A DNA stretch of 64,000 nucleotides, taken from positions 78,927-142,926 of the forward strand of contig NZ_KB891883.1 of the NCBI RefSeq assembly GCF_000373585.1, given 5' to 3'. The DNA comes from Streptomyces sp. MspMP-M5. Lineage in GTDB: Bacteria > Actinomycetota > Actinomycetes > Streptomycetales > Streptomycetaceae. How positions within the stretch are numbered: the stretch's first letter is position 1; each line of letters opens with the position of its first letter. Positions 15,749-23,900 of this stretch are shown here, in pieces. Made by a program: the position numbers and the translations under genes. The notes beneath the pieces are model-generated. The model did not search any database and had not been told where the DNA came from. It saw only the letters and a list, made by a program, of their open reading frames with translations.

Positions 15749-17163
15749 TCCACCGCGTCCTGCTCAGCTACCTCACCCTCACCGTGCTCGTCCTGCTCAC
15801 CCTGGAGATCCCCTTCGGGATCCTCTACGCCCGCAGCCGGACCTCCGCGCTCACCACCACCCTCGAACGCGACGCCGTGGTCCTGGCCGAACTCGCCGAG
15901 GAGGACATCGAGAACGCCGACACCCGTGCGCTGCCCCACCTGCTGAACGGCGCCATCCGACGCGACCACACCCAGGCCGTCGTCGTCGACCGGCACGGAA
16001 CCATTCTCACCACCGCCCCGGCGGACCCGCCCCCACCGGCACGGAACCTCGCCGGGGCACCGGACATCATCGCCGCACTGCACAACCACCGCACCAGTGG
16101 CACCACCCGCGACCCCCTCTCCGGCGGCGAGGCCCGCTACGTCACCGTGCCCGCCGCCTCCGGGCCCCTCGTCCGCGGAGCCGTCCGGATCACCGCCCCC
16201 ACCCGCGACACCACGGCACGCATCCACACCGCCTGGGCCTTGCTGGCCGGCGCCGGGCTCGCCGTCCTCGCCGCCATGACCGCGATAGGGCTCACCCTCG
16301 CCCGCTGGACCACCCGGCCGGTACGCAAGCTCGAACGCGCCACCGCCCAGCTCGCCGGCGGCACCCTGACCGAGCCACCCGCGGCCGACGTCGGGCCACG
16401 CGAACTCCGCCGCCTCGCCGCCACCTTCAACCACACCGCGACCCGCCTGCAGCACCTCCTCCGCGCCCAGCACCGGTTCGCCGCCGACGCCTCCCACCAG
16501 CTCAAGACCCCCCTGACCGCGCTCCGCCTGCGCCTGGAGAACCTCGAACCCGACATCAACGCCGACGCCCGTCACCACCTCGACCAGGCCATCGCCGAAA
16601 CCGACCGTCTCGTGCGCATGATCCACGGGCTGCTCGCCCTGGCCCGCCTGGAGGAGGACCACACCGCCCCCACCCCCGTGAACGCCGACGCCGTCGTGCA
16701 CGACCGGGTCGAGACGTGGTCGGCCTTCGCCACCGACCACAACGTCACCCTCCGCCTCACCGGCGCAACCACCGGCCACGTCCAGGCCATCCCCGGAGCG
16801 CTGGAACAGATCCTCGACAACCTTCTGGCCAACGCGCTGCGCGCCACACCCCCCGGCAGCACCATCACCCTCCACCGCACCCCGGCTCCCACCCCACACC
16901 ACCGGACCGCCCCACCCGTCCATCTCCACATCATCGACCAAGGCCCCGGCATGACCACCACCGAATGCGAGCGTGCCTTCGACCGCTTCTGGCGCGCGCC
17001 CAACACCTCCCCCGGCGGCACCGGACTCGGCCTGACCATCGCCCGCCAACTCGCCCAGGCCAGCGGCGGCTCCATCGAACTCCACCCCCATCCCACCGGC
17101 GGCCTGGACGCAGTGATCCACCTGCGCCCAGCCGCACAGCCGCACGGCAACCGAGCCGGGTGA
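15745..17163 (+). CDS. Sensor histidine kinase of the siderophore-linked two-component system
   Basis: A 472-residue transmembrane kinase. It has a first helix at about 5-28, an extracytoplasmic segment of about 130 residues, a second helix at about 163-187, a HAMP linker, and a HisKA phosphoacceptor in ASHQLKTPL (His251). The ATPase domain has N-box LDNLLANALRAT, G1 DQGPGM and G2 GGTGLGLTIARQLA. The short sensor segment is proline- and threonine-rich and has no recognisable ligand-binding fold. Translational coupling to the regulator at 15026 and polar position after the MFS gene suggest a system sensing iron supply, the siderophore, or envelope state. The signal is not readable from sequence. 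It converges on the minus-strand LLM gene with only 15 bp between the stops. Confidence 0.87.
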   Translation: MIHRVLLSYLTLTVLVLLTLEIPFGILYARSRTSALTTTLERDAVVLAELAEEDIENADTRALPHLLNGAIRRDHTQAVVVDRHGTILTTAPADPPPPARNLAGAPDIIAALHNHRTSGTTRDPLSGGEARYVTVPAASGPLVRGAVRITAPTRDTTARIHTAWALLAGAGLAVLAAMTAIGLTLARWTTRPVRKLERATAQLAGGTLTEPPAADVGPRELRRLAATFNHTATRLQHLLRAQHRFAADASHQLKTPLTALRLRLENLEPDINADARHHLDQAIAETDRLVRMIHGLLALARLEEDHTAPTPVNADAVVHDRVETWSAFATDHNVTLRLTGATTGHVQAIPGALEQILDNLLANALRATPPGSTITLHRTPAPTPHHRTAPPVHLHIIDQGPGMTTTECERAFDRFWRAPNTSPGGTGLGLTIARQLAQASGGSIELHPHPTGGLDAVIHLRPAAQPHGNRAG

Positions 17164-17178
17164 GCCCGCGGCGGGTCG

Positions 17179-18267
17179 CTAGGGCATCCCCGAGGGCAGC
17201 GGGGCGGTGAGTTCTTTGAGTTGCGGGAGTACTTCGGCCGCGAACAGGCGCTGGCTGGCTTCGATCTCGCCGTAGCCGAGGCCGCCATGGGAGAACACGA
17301 CGTTGGCCTGCACCGGTCCCGTCACCTCAAGTCGCCTCCTGTATTTCTCGACGATCTGGTCGGGCGTGCCCCAGATCTGCGAGTCCACAAAGGCGCGGGC
17401 GGCGTTCTCCATTCCGGCCTCGCGGATCGCCGCCGCGCCCGCCGCGTAATCCGTGTAGCCCTTGATCCCGGCGAAGTGCTCACCGGCGAAGTCGTAATGC
17501 TGGACCACGGATACGAAGTAGTTGCCGATCGCTTCTCTGGCACGTCGTTCGGCTTCGGCCGGGTCGGCGTGGCAGTAGGTGAAGTCGGTCATTACGGGTG
17601 GTCCGGGAGGACGGCCGTGCCACTCGACAAACAGGGCACGATATCGGGCGATCGCTGCGGCGTGTACTTCGGCGGGGTATTGGACGAAGGTCATCATCGT
17701 CGCCCCGAGTTCGGCGGCGATGAGCTGAGAGTCCGGCGACATCGCCACGCAGAAGAGCCGGTCGGCGAACGATCTGGTGGGGCGCGGTCGGACCTCGACC
17801 CGGGGCTGGGGGTAATAGGGGCCGTCGTTTTCCACAACACCGCTCTCCAGGCCGCGCAGCACCATACGAGCCGCCTCGTCGAACCGCTCCCGGGCCTCCT
17901 TCATATCCACCCGGAATCCGTCGAACTCCCGCTTCGCCAGCCCGCGGCCGAGGCCGACCAGCAGCCTGCCCTCACTGAGGTGATCCAGCATGATCAGCTT
18001 CTCCACCACCCGCAGCGGGTCGTTCCACGGCAGAATCACCGCCCCCGTACCCAGGGCGATGGTGCTGGTGCGGGCGGCCAGATACGACAGCACCTGCGTC
18101 GCGTCCGGGCACATCGCGAAGTCGTCGAAGTGGTGCTCCACCGACCAGATCGAATCAAACCCCTGCTCCTCGACCTGGTCGAGCAGTTTCAGTTCCGCGC
18201 GGTACATCCCTTCGTCGGTGAGGTTCTGTCGCCAGTTCTGCCACCCCAGGTGGTATCCGACGTGCAT
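17179..18267 (-). CDS. LLM-class flavin-dependent oxidoreductase (bacterial luciferase-like)
   Basis: A 362-residue TIM-barrel flavin monooxygenase of the luciferase-like family. It has GFDSIWSVEHHFDDFAMCPD near residue 40, the segment TSTIALGTGAVILPWNDPLRVVEKLIMLDHLSEGR, and GLGRGLAKREFDGF. These enzymes use FMNH2 and O2 for hydroxylation, Baeyer-Villiger or related oxidations. It is the last gene of a four-gene operon with two PKS genes and an SDR, so it probably tailors the polyketide. The ATG at 18267 has GGAG five bases upstream, better than the GTG at 18273. It ends in TAG. Confidence 0.82.
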   Translation of the reverse strand: MHVGYHLGWQNWRQNLTDEGMYRAELKLLDQVEEQGFDSIWSVEHHFDDFAMCPDATQVLSYLAARTSTIALGTGAVILPWNDPLRVVEKLIMLDHLSEGRLLVGLGRGLAKREFDGFRVDMKEARERFDEAARMVLRGLESGVVENDGPYYPQPRVEVRPRPTRSFADRLFCVAMSPDSQLIAAELGATMMTFVQYPAEVHAAAIARYRALFVEWHGRPPGPPVMTDFTYCHADPAEAERRAREAIGNYFVSVVQHYDFAGEHFAGIKGYTDYAAGAAAIREAGMENAARAFVDSQIWGTPDQIVEKYRRRLEVTGPVQANVVFSHGGLGYGEIEASQRLFAAEVLPQLKELTAPLPSGMP

Positions 18268-18310
18268 GGCCACTCCGCTTTCTCTCGATACAGAGCCCGA
18301 GTTCGGAACA

Positions 18311-19072
18311 TCAGGTGTCTAGCGACGGCGGTGTGGGGCCCGCGGTGAATCCGCCGTCCGTGCTGATCTCGGCGCCGTTGATGTAGGAGGCGGCGTCGGA
18401 TACCAGGAAGGCCACGAGCGAGGCGACTTCGTGGGCCTGCCCGATACGGCGCAGCGGGACTCCGGGATGGTTTCCGGGGCCGGCCGGCGGCGCGACGCCC
18501 TTGACCATGGGCGTGTCGATGATCCCGGGGTGAACGCTGTTGACGCGGATTCCGTATTCGCCCAGTTCCAGGGCGGCCACCTTCGTCAGACCTCGGAGCG
18601 CCCATTTCGACGCCGAGTAGGCGCCGCTGTAGGCAATGCCCATCAGTCCGGCGGCCGAGGAGACATTGACGATGGTGCCTTGGCGAGCGGAACGCATCGT
18701 CGGAAGCACCGCCTGGATTCCGAGGAAGGCACCGAGCAGGTTGGTCTGCAGCACCCGTTCGAAGGACTCCAGGGATTCGTTCTCCAGAGACCTCATGTGA
18801 AAGATCCCCGCATTGTTCACCAGGGCGTCCACCCGTCCGAACTCATGGGTCGCCTCGCTCAGGGCGTGCTGCCAGTCGGATTCCCGGGTGACGTCCAGAT
18901 GCACATAGCGTGCGGTGTCTCCCAGTGAGGCGGCGACTTCCTGCCCTTCCTTGTCCAGCACATCCCCGAGGACCACCTGGCCACCCAGACCGGCGAAGAG
19001 CCTGGCTGCCGCCTCGCCCTGACCGCGCGCGGCTCCGGTGATCAGAGCGACTTTCCCCTGCAGCGTCAGCAT
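18311..19072 (-). CDS. Short-chain dehydrogenase/reductase of the PKS operon
   Basis: A 253-residue classical SDR. The NAD(P)-binding motif is TGAARGQGEAAA (residues 12-23), NNAG lies near 86-89, and the catalytic set is Ser138/139, Tyr152 and Lys156 (YSASK). The C-terminal part is of the FabG/cyclohexanol-dehydrogenase type. An aspartate at the end of beta-2 (GDVLD) suggests NAD(H) preference, an inference. The ATG at 19072 lies 7 bp inside the upstream PKS gene, implying translational coupling. It would oxidise or reduce a hydroxyl/keto group of the PKS product. Confidence 0.85.
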   Translation of the reverse strand: MLTLQGKVALITGAARGQGEAAARLFAGLGGQVVLGDVLDKEGQEVAASLGDTARYVHLDVTRESDWQHALSEATHEFGRVDALVNNAGIFHMRSLENESLESFERVLQTNLLGAFLGIQAVLPTMRSARQGTIVNVSSAAGLMGIAYSGAYSASKWALRGLTKVAALELGEYGIRVNSVHPGIIDTPMVKGVAPPAGPGNHPGVPLRRIGQAHEVASLVAFLVSDAASYINGAEISTDGGFTAGPTPPSLDT

Positions 19073-20979
19073 GCCTCGACCACCCCGCTCGCTTCGTCGT
19101 ACGAGGGATGTGGGGCTGGGGCAGGCGGCCAGTAGGGCTGCCGCTGAAACGCATACGTGGGCAGGTCCACCGCACGAGCACCGGTTCCCTCGAAGAGGGT
19201 TTTCCAGTCCGCCTGAGCTCCCTCGGCGAAGGAACGGCACAGCTCCGCCAGCGCGGATCCCACCGGTGCGGGAAGGAGCCGCGAAGAGGGCCGGGCATCA
19301 CCCGGGTAGATCACAACGCAGGGGTGCGGGGTGTTGTCGGCGAGGGCGCGGGTGGCGTCGAGGAGTTCGTCCCGATCGGGAGCCAGCAGAAGGGCACGGT
19401 GGGGGAAATGACTGCGGGTGGTGGCCAGCGAGTAGGCGATGTCCAGGGCGCTGAGGTGGCGGTGGCGTTCGGCGTGTGCGGCGAGACTGCGGGCCTGTGC
19501 GCGCAGGGCGCCGGGGGTCCTGGCGGTGATGACCCAGGGTATGAGGGGCAGTGGTGCGGTGGTGGTCGCCACGTGTTCCGGTGTCGGTGACGCTTCTTCG
19601 AGGATGACGTGGGCGTTGGTGCCCCCGATGCCGATGCCTGACACGGCACAGCGGCGTGGTCGGTCCGGTTGGTGGGGCCAGTCACGCGGCTCGGTCAGAA
19701 GCCGGACGGTGCCTGAACTCCAGTCCACGTGGGGTGTGGGTTCGTCGGCGTGGAGAGTGGGCGGAAGCATGCCGTGTTGCAGAGCCAGGACCATTTTGAT
19801 GATCCCGGCGGCGCCGCCGGCGGCTTGCGCATGGCCCAGGTTGGACTTGACCGACCCGAGCCACAGGGGGCGCTCCGGCGTGTGGTGCTGCCCGTAGGTG
19901 TCCAGGAGTGCCTTGACCTCCAGGGGATCCACCACCGGGGTTCCGCTGCCGTGTCCTTCCACGGCGTCGATGTCGGCGGGCCCGAGTTCCGCTCGCGAGA
20001 GCGCCTGGTGGATGAGCCTGCGACAGGCTTCTTCGCCGGGGACGACCATGGCGTTCCGGGGGCCTTCCTGCTGGACGGCCGAGCCCCGGATCACCGCCAG
20101 CACGCGGTGCCCGTGACGGTGTGCGTCCGCCAGCCGTTCCAGCACCAACACGCCTGCGCCTTCGCCGAAGGCCACCCCGTCGGCCCCTGCGGCGAAGGAC
20201 TTGCTGCGGCCGTCCCGGGCAAGACCGGCGATGTGTCCGAGGGAACTGAACAGCATCGGTGTCGCCATGACCGTGGTGCCGCCGGCCAACGCCAGGGTGC
20301 ACTCCCCGTCGCGCAGTGCCTGGCAGGCCAGATGAAGGGCCACCAGCGAGGAGGAGCACGCGGTGTCCAAGGTGATGCCCGGTCCTTCCAGGCCGAGTGC
20401 GTAGGCGACGCGACCGGCGAGGAGGCTGCCCAGATTGCCTGTGAAGAGGTACTCGACGGCCTCCTTCTCCCGGTCGGGCAGGGACGTCAGGAGAGTGAGA
20501 TAGTCGTGGTACATGGCGCCGAAGTAGACGCCCGTAGCGGTGCCCCGGAGGCTTGCCGGATCAAGTCGCGCATGTTCCAGTGCCTGCCATGCCACCTCCA
20601 GAAGAAGGCGCTGTTGAGGATCGGTGACGAGGGCTTCCGTCGCCGTCATACCGAAGAACGGAGCGTCGAAGTCAGCCGCGTTGTCGAGGAAGCAGCCGGC
20701 CTCGACCTGCAGTGGGTCGGCCTGGCCCGTGGGATCCGGCCTCCAGGTCTCCCAGTGCCGTCCGCGCGGCAGCGGGCCTGCGGCGTCCCTACCGGCCGAG
20801 ACGAAGTCCCACATGGCCTCCGGTGAGTTGACGTTTCCAGGGAACCGGCAGCCCATCCCCACGATGGCGATGGGATCGTGGTGGGAGGAGTACCGGGCGG
20901 CCTGTTCCTTGAGTCGTTGATTCTCGGTGAGAGCCGCCCGCAGCGCTTCCACGAGCCGCTCTGACGCAACGGTGGACAC
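19066..20979 (-). CDS. Stand-alone type I ketosynthase with excised acyltransferase, no ACP
   Basis: A 637-residue modular-PKS protein. Residues 1-32 form a coiled-coil N-terminal docking segment. Residues 34-460 are a ketosynthase with intact Cys208 (DTACSSS), His343 (EGHGSGT) and His383 (NLGHAQA). The KS-to-AT linker follows to about 555. An AT should start at residue 555: the first residues VVIYPG are present, but some 300 residues are missing in frame. The sequence resumes in the post-AT linker (DWKTLFEG, LPTYAFQRQPYWP at 606-618) and stops where a DH or KR would begin. There is no AT, reductive domain, ACP or thioesterase. The usual KS segment before the HGTGT motif is strongly altered (PRNAMVVPGEEACRRL). 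The GTG start has GGAG upstream. Confidence 0.88.
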   Translation of the reverse strand: MSTVASERLVEALRAALTENQRLKEQAARYSSHHDPIAIVGMGCRFPGNVNSPEAMWDFVSAGRDAAGPLPRGRHWETWRPDPTGQADPLQVEAGCFLDNAADFDAPFFGMTATEALVTDPQQRLLLEVAWQALEHARLDPASLRGTATGVYFGAMYHDYLTLLTSLPDREKEAVEYLFTGNLGSLLAGRVAYALGLEGPGITLDTACSSSLVALHLACQALRDGECTLALAGGTTVMATPMLFSSLGHIAGLARDGRSKSFAAGADGVAFGEGAGVLVLERLADAHRHGHRVLAVIRGSAVQQEGPRNAMVVPGEEACRRLIHQALSRAELGPADIDAVEGHGSGTPVVDPLEVKALLDTYGQHHTPERPLWLGSVKSNLGHAQAAGGAAGIIKMVLALQHGMLPPTLHADEPTPHVDWSSGTVRLLTEPRDWPHQPDRPRRCAVSGIGIGGTNAHVILEEASPTPEHVATTTAPLPLIPWVITARTPGALRAQARSLAAHAERHRHLSALDIAYSLATTRSHFPHRALLLAPDRDELLDATRALADNTPHPCVVIYPGDARPSSRLLPAPVGSALAELCRSFAEGAQADWKTLFEGTGARAVDLPTYAFQRQPYWPPAPAPHPSYDEASGVVEAC

Positions 20980-20997
20980 AGGTTTCTCCGATCGTGT

Positions 20998-23900
20998 TCA
21001 GGACGGAGTGTCGGGCAGCGCCAGGCGGATGAGTTCCTCCGCGCTCATGGCTTGGATGGTCTCCACTTCGCTCTGCGGGGTGGCCTGACCTTTGTCGGCC
21101 GGTCGGGACGGGCGGGCGGGGAGCTTTTGGAGGATCAGGTGGCTGACCGCTCGGATGTCCGGGTGCTCGAAGACCAGCGTGGCGGGCAGCTCCAGGCCGC
21201 TGGACTTGTTGATCCGGTTGCGGAACTGAATCGCGATCAGGGAATCGAAGCCCAGCGAGGTGAAGGGGGCGTCGACGTCAAGGCTCGTGGGCCGGGAGTG
21301 CGCCAGTACCGCTGCCGCATGCTCGCGGACGAAGGCCAGCACGGCCGCTCCCTGCTCGCTCTGGGGCAGGCCGCGGATGGTCTCCATCTGGTCGGCCGTC
21401 TGCGTCTCCTCCCGGGACGCATCCTGCTGGGAAGAGCCCTGCTGCGAAGTCCTGTCCGAAGGCGTCCTGCCTGTCCTTGCCAGCCCTTGGAAGAGCGCGG
21501 GCCGGCTCAGTGCCGTTCCTCCGGTCGACAGCGGCTGTTCGTCCAGTTCGTCCAGACGCATGGGGAGGAGCAGGGGCTCTCCCAGGCCCACGGCAGCGTC
21601 GAAGAGAGCCAGGCCGTCGCGCCCCGGCAGTGCGGTCATTCCGAGATGTGCCAGGCGAGCACGGTTCGCCTCGCTCAGCCCCGCGCCCATGCCGTGTTCG
21701 GGTTCCCACAGGCCCCAGGCGAGCGCTGTCGCGGGCAGACCCAGGCTGGCCCGATGACAGGCCAGCGCGTCCAGACAGGCGTTGGCCGCCGCGTAGTTGG
21801 CCTGCCCGGCGTTGCCCAGCAGCCCACTTGCCGACGAGAACAGTACGAACATCGACAGGTCGAGGTGCTCGGTGAGTTCGTGCAGGAGCACGGCCGCGTC
21901 CGCCTTGGGCCGCAGCACCGTGTCCATCCTCTCCGCCGTCATGGCACCCACCACACCGTCGTCGACGATTCCCGCGGCATGGACCACCGCGGTGAGCGGG
22001 TGCGCGGCAGGGATGTCGGCCAGCACCTGTGCCAGCGCTCGCCGCTCACCGGCGTCGGCCGCGACGATGCTCACCTGCGCTCCCGCTTCGCGCAGGTGGT
22101 CGGCCAGTTCGGCGGCGCCAGGAGCTTGTGCGCCGCGTCGGCTGAGCAGCAGGAGGTGGCGGGCGCCATGCCGGGTGACGAGGTGGCGGGCGAGCAGACC
22201 GCCCAGGGCACCGGTTCCCCCGGTGATCAGTACGGTGCCCTCAGGGTCGAGCAGTGGCTCCGTGTGGGCGGCGGCCACGCGTGCCCGGGAGAGCCGGGGG
22301 ACGAACACCCGGCTGCCTCGCACCGCTGTCGACGGCTCCCGTAGGGACAGGGCGCGTGCGAAGGCGGCAGGGGTGGCATCAGCGTCGACGTCGATCACGG
22401 CGAACCGTCCGGGGTGTTCGGACTCCGCTGCCCGGACCAGTCCCGCACAGGCCGCACCCGCGAGGTCGGCCGCATCCTGGCCGGCGGCCAGCGCCACGGC
22501 CTCCCGTGTCACCAGCACCAGGCGGGAGGACCGGAACCGTTCGTCGTCCAGCCACTCCTGAACTCTGCGCAGAGTGCGATGCGTTGCGGCATGCACGTCT
22601 CCGCCGCCGACGGTGCAGCACACCGTTTCGGGCAGGCCATCACCTTCTTTCGCTGCCGCGCGGATGGCCGTCCAGTCCGGGTGGGCAGTGCTATCGATAT
22701 CCGTGCCGGTGGCCCGCAGCCACTCCATACCGTCCCCCACAACCGCCAACCGAGCCGCTGCGGGACGGTCGGCGGCGGGAGGAGCGTCCGCCCACGTCAG
22801 GCGGTACAGGTCTGCGCGCCATCGTCCGGTGGCGAACTCCAATTGGTCGGCTGTCACGGACCGGCCCACGAGAGTGTCCACGTGCAGCACGGACCGACCT
22901 GCCTGGTCGAAGACGGCGAACCGCATCCTGCTGCGGTCCCCAGGCGCGGGGGCGATCATGACGCGCAACGCGGTCGCACCCCGTTGGTGCAGAGAGACCC
23001 CACTCCAGGCAAAGGGCACCAGGGGGCTCGCCGCGCCCTCGGGAGTCCCGGACAGGTGAGCGGCCGTCAGCGTCTGCAGGGCTGAGTCGAGAAGTGCCGG
23101 ATGTACCCCGTACCGACCGCAGTCATTCCCTGCCTCCTGCGCTGCGACCACTTCGGCATACAGCACGTCGCCGTCGCGCCAGACCCGTCGCACTCCCTGG
23201 AAGGCCGGCCCGTAATCGTAGCCCCGGGCACGGAGGCGTTCATACAGCGCGCTGAGGTCGACCGCGTGCGCCCGGGGTGGCGGCCACGCTTCGGGACCGG
23301 AGTGCGCCACCGCTTCCCGGGCCGACACCCTTCCCTCGGCATGGCAGGTCCAGGCGGCCCGAGTGCCGGCCGCGCCACCCGCGGCCGGTATGCCCTGGTC
23401 CTTGCACGCGAACACACTGATGCGGCACCGGCCCTCCTCCGGTGGCGCCACCGCGATCTGGAGCCGTACCGCTCCGTGTTCGGGGAGCACCAGCGGGGTC
23501 TGCACGGTCAATTCGTCCAGAGTGGGAAATCCGCAGACCGCCCCCGCGTGCAGGGCCATCTCCACCAGTGCGGTGCTGGGCACCACCGCTCTTCCCATGA
23601 GCATGTGGTCGGCGAGCCAGGCAGGTGCATCCCGCGAGATCACACCGGAGAACAGCGTCTGGCCCGTCTCCGCGTTCTCCACGGCTGTGTCCAGAAGCGG
23701 ATGATCCGCGGCGGGGGAAGTCGTTCGCGGACCGAGGTCGGGCAGCGGCAACCAGTAGCGCCGACGCTGGAACGGATAGGTGGGGAGATCCACTGCCTGG
23801 GCGCGGGTGCCGGCGAACACGGAAGTCCAGTTCACCTCTGCCCCGCAGACATGCGCTTCGCCGATCGCCCGCAGCATCTGTGTCCGGTCACCGTGGCCGC

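Noticed and set aside
19066..20979. Frameshift or sequencing error explaining the missing acyltransferase
   Set aside because: The frame is continuous through both linkers, and the about 300 missing residues are not present in any other frame or in the adjacent DNA.
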